A stretch of 11,652 nt of DNA from Thomasclavelia sp. Lineage in GTDB: Bacteria; Bacillota_I; Bacilli_A; Erysipelotrichales; Erysipelotrichaceae. The notes under the pieces are model-generated. The model ran no database searches. It was not told the origin of the DNA and worked only from the letters and a program-made list of their open reading frames with translations. Both the position numbers and the translations under genes were made by a program. The stretch is taken from NCBI GenBank assembly GCA_020024765.1, contig JAHHTG010000034.1, positions 1-11,652 of the forward strand, given 5' to 3'. Shown piece by piece: positions 1 to 6,631 of this stretch. Numbering within the stretch: the first letter of the stretch is position 1; each line of letters starts with the position of its first letter.

Positions 1-69
1 CCATGTTAGTTTGGTTTGTTATTCTTTACTTCAATCTTTCGAAAGTTTAATAAAGTCATAAATTTAATT
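1..69. other. Upstream edge, no supportable gene
   Basis: I see no gene I can support here. Two + strand frames stay open from the window edge: one ends at a TAA at 59-61 (last residues FESLIKS) and one at a TAA at 48-50 (hydrophobic, ending YFNLSKV). Either could be the last codons of a gene lying mostly outside the window. The hairpin terminator just downstream makes a + strand gene ending near here plausible. A 10-base perfect palindrome, CTTTCGAAAG, lies at 36-45 with no known role. Confidence 0.3.
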
Positions 70-104
70 CTTAAAAATAGCCGCCTAGTGCGACTATTTT
101 TAAG
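70..104. terminator. Hairpin terminator, probably bidirectional
   Basis: The arms CTTAAAAATAGCCGC (70-84) and GCGACTATTTTTAAG (90-104) pair over 15 positions with a single C-A mismatch around a 5-base loop. The stem base is A-rich on one side and T-rich on the other, so it can terminate transcription in either direction. It separates the murF promoter from whatever gene lies upstream. Confidence 0.85.
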
Positions 105-140
105 TTTCAACCAAGGTTAACCGATAATAATGGCGATTTA

Positions 141-149
141 TGGTATAAT
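141..149 (+). promoter_or_regulatory. Extended -10 promoter of murF-ddl-alr
   Basis: TGGTATAAT is a perfect extended -10 element (TGn followed by TATAAT at 144-149). No good -35 hexamer is found 15-19 bases upstream, which the TGn extension can compensate for. The predicted start near 156 leaves a leader of about 29 bases before the murF ATG. That leader contains the Shine-Dalgarno-like AAAGGAA at 169-175. No riboswitch-like structure fits in so short a leader. Confidence 0.75.
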
Positions 150-184
150 TATGCACGGAATTATGTCGAAAGGAATCGTAAGTA

Positions 185-1567
185 ATGATTACACGTTCTG
201 TCAAAGAAGTCATTCAAATGTTGAATGCTGAATATATTAATGAATTAGGCTTAGATGCAACTATTAAAGGTGTTTGCATTGATTCAAGAGCTGTTGAACC
301 AGGCAACTTATACGTCCCAATTATTGGTGCTAACAACAATGGCCATAGTTATATTAATCAAGCTATTAAAGCTGGTGCTGTTGCAACTTTTTGGAAGAAG
401 GGAGAACCTAATGCGCCTACTGAGATTCCGGTGATTTTGGTTGACGACACAGTTGATGCTCTACAAAAATTAGCCATCGCATATCGTAACCAATTAAATT
501 TAAAGATTGTCGGTATCACCGGAAGTAATGGCAAGACAAGTACTAAAGATATTTTGGCTAGTGTTTTAGCTAAACATTATAAAACCCAAAAGACTGCTGG
601 TAATAGAAATAGTGAAATCGGTGTTCCATTAACACTTCTTGATTTCAACGACGATATTGAAATGGGTGTTGTTGAAATGGGCATGGAAAATCTAGGAGAA
701 TTAAGTGCTTTAACAGCGATGGTTCGACCCGATATCGCAATTATCACAGGTGTTGGAACTGCTCACTTAGAAAATTTAAAGACAATGGAAAATATTGCGA
801 AGGCGAAGTTAGAAATTGTTGAAGGTTTGCCTAAGGATGGCACATTCATTTATTTGGGCGATCAAGACTTATTAAATGATGCCTATCACAATAAAAATAT
901 AGATGAAAGTATTAAGGTCTTAACTTATGGTTTTGATGATCATAATGATTATGTTGTGAATGATGTTCATCAATATGTTGATGGTTTAGACTTTAAAATC
1001 AACGAAAGCAATCCATACCATTTAGACATGTTAGGTAAGCACCAAGCTTTAAATGCTACAGCAGCATATATTGCAGCTAAGTGTTTGGAAGTTAATGAGG
1101 ATGAAATTCGATCAGGTTTAGGTGCAATTGCTAAAACAGGTATGCGTAATGAACTTGTAAAATTTAATAAAGCTTTAATTTTAAATGATGCATATAAATC
1201 AAACCCACAAAGTGCATTAGCTGCACTTGATACAATGGAAGAATTTGATTACGATTATAAAATCGCAATTCTTGGCGATATGTTAGAATTAGGTGAAACA
1301 AGTGCTCAAATCCACTATGATTTAGGTAAAGATTTAACAAAGTATCACTTAAATGAAGTTTTAACCATCGGTGAAATGGCTAAGTACATCAATAGTGGTG
1401 CTGCCGACCATTTAAAGGATGTTAAGATTATGCATTTTGACAATCGTGAAGCCTTAACCGAATATTTAAGACCTTATGGCGAGAAACATTGCATGATTTT
1501 AGTTAAGGGCAGCCGTGGTATGCATTTAGATTTAGTTGTCGATGCATTGACAAAAGAGGGAAAATAA
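185..1567 (+). CDS. murF: UDP-MurNAc-tripeptide--D-alanyl-D-alanine ligase
   Basis: MurF uses ATP to add the D-Ala-D-Ala dipeptide to the UDP-MurNAc-tripeptide in the cytoplasm, completing the soluble pentapeptide precursor of peptidoglycan. The 460-residue length is normal for the family. The N-terminal UMP-binding domain includes CIDSRAVEPGNLYVP (31-45). The central ATPase domain has the Mur P-loop GITGSNGKTSTKD (110-122), the segment GNRNSEIGVPLTLL (139-152) and ITGVGTAHLENL (187-198). GKHQALNATAA (284-294) leads into the C-terminal domain, which carries NDAYKSNP (334-341; usually NDAYNANP), LGDMLELGE (363-371) and KGSRGMHL (441-448). The ATG at 185 follows AAAGGAA with a 9-base spacer. 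It is the first gene of an operon with ddl and alr, which supply its dipeptide substrate. Identity is secure; MurC, MurD and MurE lack the NDAY..NP and KGSRGM pattern. Confidence 0.97.
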   Translation: MITRSVKEVIQMLNAEYINELGLDATIKGVCIDSRAVEPGNLYVPIIGANNNGHSYINQAIKAGAVATFWKKGEPNAPTEIPVILVDDTVDALQKLAIAYRNQLNLKIVGITGSNGKTSTKDILASVLAKHYKTQKTAGNRNSEIGVPLTLLDFNDDIEMGVVEMGMENLGELSALTAMVRPDIAIITGVGTAHLENLKTMENIAKAKLEIVEGLPKDGTFIYLGDQDLLNDAYHNKNIDESIKVLTYGFDDHNDYVVNDVHQYVDGLDFKINESNPYHLDMLGKHQALNATAAYIAAKCLEVNEDEIRSGLGAIAKTGMRNELVKFNKALILNDAYKSNPQSALAALDTMEEFDYDYKIAILGDMLELGETSAQIHYDLGKDLTKYHLNEVLTIGEMAKYINSGAADHLKDVKIMHFDNREALTEYLRPYGEKHCMILVKGSRGMHLDLVVDALTKEGK

Positions 1568-1568
1568 A

Positions 1569-2633
1569 ATGAATAAAATTAAATTAGCCGTTATCTTTGG
1601 CGGCAAATCAAGCGAATATCCTGTATCATTACATTCAGCCGGTAGTTTAATTAACGCTTTAAATAAAGATAAATACGATATTGTTTATATTGGTATATCA
1701 AAACTTGGTGAATGGTTCTTATTCAATGGTACAGTTGAAGAAATTGAACACGATCACTGGTTAGAAGGCGATGTTACACCTTGTATTTTATCTTGTTCAA
1801 CAAAAGATAAAGGTTTCTTAAAACTTAAGACCGATGGTACATATGAAAAATTCAGTGTTGACTGCATTTTTCCAGTTCTTCATGGTAAGAATGGCGAAGA
1901 TGGCACTATTCAAGGATTGTTTGAAATGAGTGGTATTCCTTATGTAGGATGTGACCACTTGAGCAGTGCAATTTGCATGGATAAAGATATCGAACATATC
2001 GTTGCTGAAAGTGCTGGCATTCCATGCGCGCCATATATGTGTATCCGTGCACAAAAAGAAATGGATTACGCAGCAATTTTTGAAACAGCGAAAGAAAAAT
2101 TACATTTACCAATCTTTATTAAACCAGCCAATGCTGGAAGCAGTTTTGGTATCCACAAAGTTGATAATCTAGAAGATTTCATCGAAGGCTGCAAAGATGC
2201 TTTCTATCACGATGGACGCGGTAAAGTTATTCTTGAAACGACAATTGAAGGTTTTGAAATTGGCTGTGCTGTTATGGGCAACCAAGAGATTTTTGCAGGT
2301 AGTGTTGACGAAATTGAAACAAGTGCGCCTTTCTTTGATTATGAAGGTAAGTATCAAATGGTTGATTCAGCTATTTATTGTCCAGCACGAATTGACAAGG
2401 AATTATTTGAAGAAGCCCGTACATTAGCGAAGAAAATTTATCACGCATTAAACTGTAAAGGTTTAGCTCGTGTTGATATGTTTATTACTAAAGATCGTCA
2501 TATTATTTTCAATGAAGCTAATACAATTCCTGGTTTCACTGGTACATCACGTTATCCAAGTATGATGAAGGAAGCTGGTATTCCTTTTACAGAACTATTA
2601 GATAAATTAATTCTTTTAGCATTAGATAGATAA
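1569..2633 (+). CDS. ddl: D-alanine--D-alanine ligase family (VanG-like)
   Basis: This is an ATP-grasp ligase that joins two D-amino acids into the dipeptide that ends the peptidoglycan stem, and which is the vancomycin target when it is D-Ala-D-Ala. Visible motifs are IFGGKSSEYPVSLHSA (9-24), FPVLHGKNGEDGTIQG (101-116), CMDKD (136-140), FIKPANAGSSFG (183-194), the omega-loop FFDYEGKY (255-262), RVDMF (301-305) and NEANTIPGFTGTSRYP (315-330). The Lys-Tyr pair at 261-262 is the type found in D-Ala and D-Ser ligases; VanA-type D-Ala-D-Lac ligases have His at that position. The SSEY sequence (most Ddl have EH or ER) and the overall wording recall VanG-type ligases, so D-Ser as second substrate cannot be excluded. 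It starts one base after murF, with GAGGG (1556-1560) inside the murF end as ribosome site. The 354-residue length is normal. The family is certain, the acceptor specificity is not. Confidence 0.93.
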   Translation: MNKIKLAVIFGGKSSEYPVSLHSAGSLINALNKDKYDIVYIGISKLGEWFLFNGTVEEIEHDHWLEGDVTPCILSCSTKDKGFLKLKTDGTYEKFSVDCIFPVLHGKNGEDGTIQGLFEMSGIPYVGCDHLSSAICMDKDIEHIVAESAGIPCAPYMCIRAQKEMDYAAIFETAKEKLHLPIFIKPANAGSSFGIHKVDNLEDFIEGCKDAFYHDGRGKVILETTIEGFEIGCAVMGNQEIFAGSVDEIETSAPFFDYEGKYQMVDSAIYCPARIDKELFEEARTLAKKIYHALNCKGLARVDMFITKDRHIIFNEANTIPGFTGTSRYPSMMKEAGIPFTELLDKLILLALDR

Positions 2634-2640
2634 GAGGTGA
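2634..2640 (+). promoter_or_regulatory. alr ribosome binding site that fixes the start
   Basis: GAGGTGA at 2634-2640 is a full seven-base complement to the 16S rRNA 3' end and lies 5 bases before the ATG at 2646. An in-frame GTG at 2637 would give a protein three residues longer, but that codon is part of the Shine-Dalgarno sequence itself and has none of its own. ATG 2646 is therefore the start. Confidence 0.85.
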
Positions 2641-2645
2641 GCTTA

Positions 2646-3794
2646 ATGCTAGAAAGCGAATCACGAGCTTGGCTTGAAATTGATTTAAGCAAAGTTCAAC
2701 ATAACATTGATGAAGTCCATAAATTAATTCCATCTACAACGAAAATCATGGGTATTGTTAAAGCAAACGCCTATGGTCATGGTGACGTTGCAGTTGCGAA
2801 AGCCCTCCAAAAGGCAGGAGTGGATTTCTTTGGAGTTAGTAGCGTTGATGAAGGAATTCATTTACGTGAAAATGGAATTGAAGATCCAATTCTAATCTTG
2901 GGTTATACACCACCAAGACATTTTCATCATGTGATTGAAAATAATCTAATTCAAACATTTTTATCACTCGATTATGCCCAAAAGGCTGATAAGTGGTGTG
3001 AAGAAAACAATGTGATTATGCATGGACATTGTAAGATTGATACAGGTATGTCAAGAATTGGCATTATTTGTCAAGACCATGAATATCATATTGAAGATGT
3101 TAAAAAAATCTATGCTTTGCCGCACCTAAAGGTTGAAGGAGTCTTCTCACACTTTAGTGTTAGTGATTATCTTGATCCTAACAACGCTGAGTTTACTCGT
3201 CACCAAATTAAGAATTTTGATAGAGTTATTGCCGACCTTGAAAAAGATGGTATTAATGTTGGTTTGAAGCATCTTCAAAATAGTTATGGTATCTTAAATT
3301 ATCCAGAACTTAAATATGATTATGTAAGACCGGGATTATTATTTTTAGGTGCAACTTGTGATGACACCATTGAAACTAAGACTCATCCTGATTTTTGGCC
3401 GATTATGCAACTAAAAGCCAATGTTTCTTTAGTTAAAACAATTGAACCAGGGGTTAGTGTTAGTTATGGTCGCCATTTTGAAAGTACTAAACCAACTCGT
3501 GTTGCCACATGTTCGATTGGTTATGCTGATGGTTATCCTAGAAGCGTATCTAATACGGGTATGGAAGTTTTGATTCATGGTCAACGTGCTAAGATTATTG
3601 GCAATATTTGTATGGATCAAATGATGATTGACGTTACTGATATTCCTGATGTTAAGGAAGGTGATGTCATAACTTTGTTTGGTCAAGATGGTGATGCAAA
3701 ATTACCGGTTGATGAATTAACGCGTAAAGCTAAGACGATTAATAACGAAACATTCTGTTTCTGGTCAGCTCGTGTTCCAAGAATCTATAAATGA
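2646..3794 (+). CDS. alr: Alanine racemase
   Basis: Alr is a PLP-dependent fold-type III racemase converting L- to D-alanine in the cytosol, feeding Ddl and MurF encoded just upstream. Numbering from ATG 2646 (382 residues, normal length), it shows the PLP lysine motif VKANAYGHG (38-46, Lys39), KIDTGMSRIG (130-139), the catalytic tyrosine motif VSYGRHF (272-278, Tyr274), the PLP-phosphate segment CSIGYADGYPR (289-299), GNICMDQMMIDVT (319-331) and a C-terminal ARVPRIY. The segment HLQNSYGILNYPE (209-221) differs from the usual HLANSAA-type sequence and resembles the racemase domain of VanT serine racemases as I remember it. There is no membrane domain like that of VanT. It ends with TGA, evidence that TGA is a stop in this organism. 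It is the last gene of the operon, 12 bases after ddl, followed by a terminator. Confidence 0.94.
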   Translation: MLESESRAWLEIDLSKVQHNIDEVHKLIPSTTKIMGIVKANAYGHGDVAVAKALQKAGVDFFGVSSVDEGIHLRENGIEDPILILGYTPPRHFHHVIENNLIQTFLSLDYAQKADKWCEENNVIMHGHCKIDTGMSRIGIICQDHEYHIEDVKKIYALPHLKVEGVFSHFSVSDYLDPNNAEFTRHQIKNFDRVIADLEKDGINVGLKHLQNSYGILNYPELKYDYVRPGLLFLGATCDDTIETKTHPDFWPIMQLKANVSLVKTIEPGVSVSYGRHFESTKPTRVATCSIGYADGYPRSVSNTGMEVLIHGQRAKIIGNICMDQMMIDVTDIPDVKEGDVITLFGQDGDAKLPVDELTRKAKTINNETFCFWSARVPRIYK

Positions 3795-3801
3795 AATCTT
3801 T

Positions 3802-3831
3802 AAAGCAATCCTATAATTGGGATTGCTTTTT
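3802..3831 (+). terminator. Terminator of the murF-ddl-alr operon
   Basis: AAAGCAATCC (3802-3811) and GGATTGCTTT (3820-3829) form a perfect 10-bp stem around an 8-base loop. The stem runs into a T tract ending at 3831. It starts 7 bases after the alr stop and separates the wall operon from the recG promoter. Confidence 0.9.
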
Positions 3832-3835
3832 AATA

Positions 3836-3871
3836 TTACGGATTGTCTTAATTTTTTGTATAATGACAATA
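3836..3871 (+). promoter_or_regulatory. recG promoter, likely giving a leaderless mRNA
   Basis: A perfect TATAAT lies at 3859-3864, preceded by a T-rich tract. The only possible -35, TTACGG at 3836-3841 with a 17-base spacer, is weak. The recG ATG begins at 3871, six bases after the -10, exactly where transcription should start. No Shine-Dalgarno sequence is present between the terminator and the ATG. The simplest reading is a message that begins at the start codon. Confidence 0.65.
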
Positions 3872-5871
3872 TGAAAGAATTGAGCACTTTAAAACTTACA
3901 GAACGTCGTCGTGGGATTTTAAATTCCTTAAATCTTAAAACGACCGAAGATGTTTTAAGATATTATCCAGTTAAATATGAAGCGAATGAATTGATGCCGT
4001 TCGCTCATTTTAAGGTTGGTGGGCGAGTGGTTTTTAAAGCTGAAATTATTACTGCTCCATCGACTTATCGTTATCAGCGAAACCGTTCAATTACACGTTT
4101 TAAAGTTTATTATGACGAAGAAGAATTAAATTTAACAATCTTTAATCGTCCATGGGCTAAGATGCTCGAGATTAATCAAGAGATTATTATAGTTGGTAAA
4201 TATGATGGAAATAATAGAGTGACGGTGCTTAATTATTATGATGCAAATAAGGCAAATGAAGTGTTAGGCATTATTGCAACTTATCCTCTAAAAGAAGGTG
4301 TTACTCAAAACGACATTCATAAGATTATCGATTCAGTTCTTAAACAAACCATGGATGAAATTATCGATGTTATGCCTGAATTTTTGTTAAAGAAACATCA
4401 ACTTGTGGATTTAAAAACTGCCATCCTTGATATCCACCATCCAAGCGATGTAACGAATTTAAAGAAAGCTATTGTACGCATTAAATACGAAGAATTCTTA
4501 AAATTTTACTTAGCGATGGATATCTTAAGTGATGACCAATTAAACATTAACAAAGCTCCAAAAATTTATAATCAAGAAAAACTTAATCAATTAATTAATA
4601 GCCTTGAATTTGATTTAACTGCCGACCAAAAACAGGTGATTGATGAAATCTTGAGTGATCTTAAACGTGATCGCTTAATGTATCGACTCTTGCAAGGCGA
4701 TGTCGGCAGTGGCAAAACAGTTGTTTCTTTAATTGCCTTATATGCTAACTATCTTAGTCACTATCAAGGTGTTCTAATGGCGCCAACTGAAATCTTGGCT
4801 AAGCAACATTATGAATATTTTAAAAGTATGCTTGAAAGTAAAGGCGTTAAAGTTGGATTGATTTATAGCACTGTTAAAGATAAAAACACAATTAAACAAG
4901 CAGTTGAAAAAGGTGAAATTGATATTTTAATCGGTACACATGCTTTATTTAGTGATGATGTATCATTTAAAAATTTGGGCCTTATTATTACGGATGAGCA
5001 ACAACGTTTTGGGGTTGAACAACGACGCAAATTAAAAAATAAAGCAGAAACTGCCGATTTCTTACTAATGAGTGCTACACCAATTCCGCGTACTTTAGCT
5101 ACTGCAATCTATGGTGATATGGATATTTCGACTATTCACACAATGCCAGCGAATCGTAAGGGTTGTGATACTTATGTGATTCATGAAAATAGTATTAAAA
5201 CAATCAAAGACGATTTGCTAAATGTCTTAAAAGAAGGAAGACAAATGTATGTTATTGCTTCAGCGATTGAAGCAAACGAACAATTTAATGCTAAAGATGC
5301 TGAGAATTTAGCGATGTCACTTCAAAAATTGTTTAAAGATTATCACGTTGGCTTGTTACACGGCAAAATGAGTAGTCAAGAGAAGCAAAGCATCATGCAA
5401 GACTTTGAAAAAAACAAGATTCAAGTTTTGGTTTCGACTACGGTTGTGGAAGTTGGGGTGAATGTCAAGAACGCAACAGTTATGGTGGTTTATAATGCTG
5501 AAAGATTCGGTATGAGCCAGTTACACCAATTAAGAGGTCGAGTTCAACGTTCTCATTTTCGAGGCTCTTTCTATTTATTGAGTGATAGTCAGGATGCAAT
5601 TGCGAAAGAACGCTTTAATGTTTTGAAGAAGACGAATGACGGTTTTGAAATTGCAACTGAAGATTTGAAGTTACGTGGACCAGGCGATATCTTGGGTACG
5701 CGTCAGTCGGGGATTGCAAATTTTGTCTTGGGCGATATCTTTAAAGATACAAAGATTATTGAGGCTGCAAAAAATGATGCCCATGAAATCTTGGCACATT
5801 TAGATGAACCAGATAATTTAGCAATCTATCAAGTGGTTAGTGAAATCACTAATCAAAACTATATAGATTAG
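3871..5871 (+). CDS. recG: ATP-dependent DNA helicase RecG
   Basis: RecG is a double-stranded DNA translocase that remodels stalled replication forks and processes branched recombination intermediates. An N-terminal wedge/OB region (about 1-240) is followed by two SF2 helicase domains. Motifs are Walker A GDVGSGKT (276-283), APTEILAKQH (304-313), motif II DEQQRFGVEQR (375-385), motif III SATPIPRTLA (401-410), motif V STTVVEVGVNV (522-532) and motif VI QLRGRVQR (553-560). The C-terminal RecG signature is LRGPGDILGTRQSG (601-614). Two residues look unusual: DEQQ where DEQH is common, and Gln559 where motif VI usually has Gly (GRVGR). The frame is open back to 3817, but that start would lie inside the upstream terminator. 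ATG 3871 gives 666 residues, normal for RecG, and sits just behind a promoter. It ends 8 bases before rnc. Confidence 0.96.
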   Translation: MKELSTLKLTERRRGILNSLNLKTTEDVLRYYPVKYEANELMPFAHFKVGGRVVFKAEIITAPSTYRYQRNRSITRFKVYYDEEELNLTIFNRPWAKMLEINQEIIIVGKYDGNNRVTVLNYYDANKANEVLGIIATYPLKEGVTQNDIHKIIDSVLKQTMDEIIDVMPEFLLKKHQLVDLKTAILDIHHPSDVTNLKKAIVRIKYEEFLKFYLAMDILSDDQLNINKAPKIYNQEKLNQLINSLEFDLTADQKQVIDEILSDLKRDRLMYRLLQGDVGSGKTVVSLIALYANYLSHYQGVLMAPTEILAKQHYEYFKSMLESKGVKVGLIYSTVKDKNTIKQAVEKGEIDILIGTHALFSDDVSFKNLGLIITDEQQRFGVEQRRKLKNKAETADFLLMSATPIPRTLATAIYGDMDISTIHTMPANRKGCDTYVIHENSIKTIKDDLLNVLKEGRQMYVIASAIEANEQFNAKDAENLAMSLQKLFKDYHVGLLHGKMSSQEKQSIMQDFEKNKIQVLVSTTVVEVGVNVKNATVMVVYNAERFGMSQLHQLRGRVQRSHFRGSFYLLSDSQDAIAKERFNVLKKTNDGFEIATEDLKLRGPGDILGTRQSGIANFVLGDIFKDTKIIEAAKNDAHEILAHLDEPDNLAIYQVVSEITNQNYID

Positions 5872-5873
5872 GT

Positions 5874-5879
5874 TATAAT
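5874..5879 (+). promoter_or_regulatory. Putative rnc -10 element behind the recG stop
   Basis: A perfect TATAAT fills most of the 8-base gap between the recG stop and the first rnc ATG. The second in-frame rnc ATG (5886) follows after exactly six bases, the same spacing as at recG. No convincing -35 or TGn extension is present. The hexamer could be chance in AT-rich DNA, but its position repeats the recG arrangement. Confidence 0.45.
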
Positions 5880-6566
5880 ATGAATATGAGTATTTTTGAT
5901 TTTTTAGATAAACATGGTATTGAATATCATGATAAAGCATTAATTAAACAAGCCTTTACTCATTCATCTTATGTGAATGAGCACCAAAATGGATTAGGCG
6001 ATAACGAACGTCTTGAATTCATGGGTGATGCCGTTTTGCAAATTTGGACTAGTGATCAATTGTATGCAATTAAACCACCACTACCAGAAGGTCATATGAC
6101 GACAAAACGTGCGAATTTAGTCTGTGAAAAAGCACTTGCAAGTTATGTTCGTGAATATGGATTGAATCAATTCTTATATCTTGGTCAAGGGGAAGAAAAA
6201 ACAGGTGGTCGTAACCGTGATAGTGTCATCGCTGATATGTTCGAGGCGATGGTCGGTGCGATTTATTTAGACACAGACATCAAGAATGTTTCAAAGTTAT
6301 TAGATATGATTATTACACCTCACATTGATGATGTTTTTGATGAACAAATTGACTATAAGACAAAACTTCAAGAGTATGTTCAAGCCGATTCTCGTAAAGC
6401 CATTGTCTATGAAACGGTGGGAATGGAAGGACCATCAAATGATCCAATCTTTGAAGTTGAAGTCAAGGTTGATGGTTTAATCTTTGGCAAGGGTACAGGA
6501 CCTTCAAAGAAATTAGCACAAAAAGCCGCTGCTAAAGATGCTTTAGAAAAGATGGCAAAATTATAA
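5880..6566 (+). CDS. rnc: Ribonuclease III
   Basis: RNase III cleaves double-stranded RNA, maturing rRNA precursors and degrading structured or antisense-paired transcripts. The catalytic domain has FTHSSYVNEH (26-35), the family signature NERLEFMGDAVL (42-53, catalytic Asp50) and ADMFEAMVGAIYLD (118-131, catalytic Glu122). A C-terminal double-stranded RNA binding domain runs from about 158 to 225 (DYKTKLQEYVQ to KLAQKAAAKDALEKM). The 228-residue length is typical. The start is uncertain. ATG 5880 is used here; it has only a weak AGG at 5870-5872 overlapping the recG stop and would be read on transcripts running through from recG. ATG 5886, two codons later, is where a message from the TATAAT at 5874 would begin. 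In Bacillus rnc is followed by smc and ftsY; here a terminator and polC follow. Confidence 0.96.
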   Translation: MNMSIFDFLDKHGIEYHDKALIKQAFTHSSYVNEHQNGLGDNERLEFMGDAVLQIWTSDQLYAIKPPLPEGHMTTKRANLVCEKALASYVREYGLNQFLYLGQGEEKTGGRNRDSVIADMFEAMVGAIYLDTDIKNVSKLLDMIITPHIDDVFDEQIDYKTKLQEYVQADSRKAIVYETVGMEGPSNDPIFEVEVKVDGLIFGKGTGPSKKLAQKAAAKDALEKMAKL

Positions 6567-6571
6567 TGATT

Positions 6572-6605
6572 AAAAAGCTTTAAAGATGTGTCTTTAGGCT
6601 TTTTT
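6572..6605 (+). terminator. Terminator after rnc
   Basis: AAAAAGCTTTAAAGA (6572-6586) pairs with TCTTTAGGCTTTTTT (6591-6605) around a TGTG loop. Six A/T-rich pairs next to the loop, a G-T wobble with one bulged base, a GC step and an A-T run ending in T6 make an imperfect but recognisable intrinsic terminator. It begins 5 bases after the rnc stop and ends 26 bases before the polC ATG. Confidence 0.75.
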
Positions 6606-6631
6606 ATATCAAGTAAGAAAAGGAGAACGTT

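Noticed and set aside
151..240. Small leader ORF starting at ATG 151 or 163 and overlapping murF
   Set aside because: ATG 151 lies upstream of the predicted transcript start, neither ATG has a ribosome site, and the peptide looks random.
1818..2357. Minus-strand open frames of 60-80 codons inside ddl
   Set aside because: They oppose a well-conserved gene, resemble no known protein, lack clear ribosome sites and are expected from the codon use of the + strand gene.
3792..3794. Possible Mycoplasma-type genetic code (TGA as Trp)
   Set aside because: TGA ends alr right after the conserved VPRIY terminus and a terminator follows; tryptophans in conserved positions are TGG.
3817..3870. N-terminal extension of RecG by 18 residues
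   Set aside because: The start would be a TTG in the loop of the alr terminator, upstream of the recG promoter, with no ribosome site, and the extra residues do not look like RecG.
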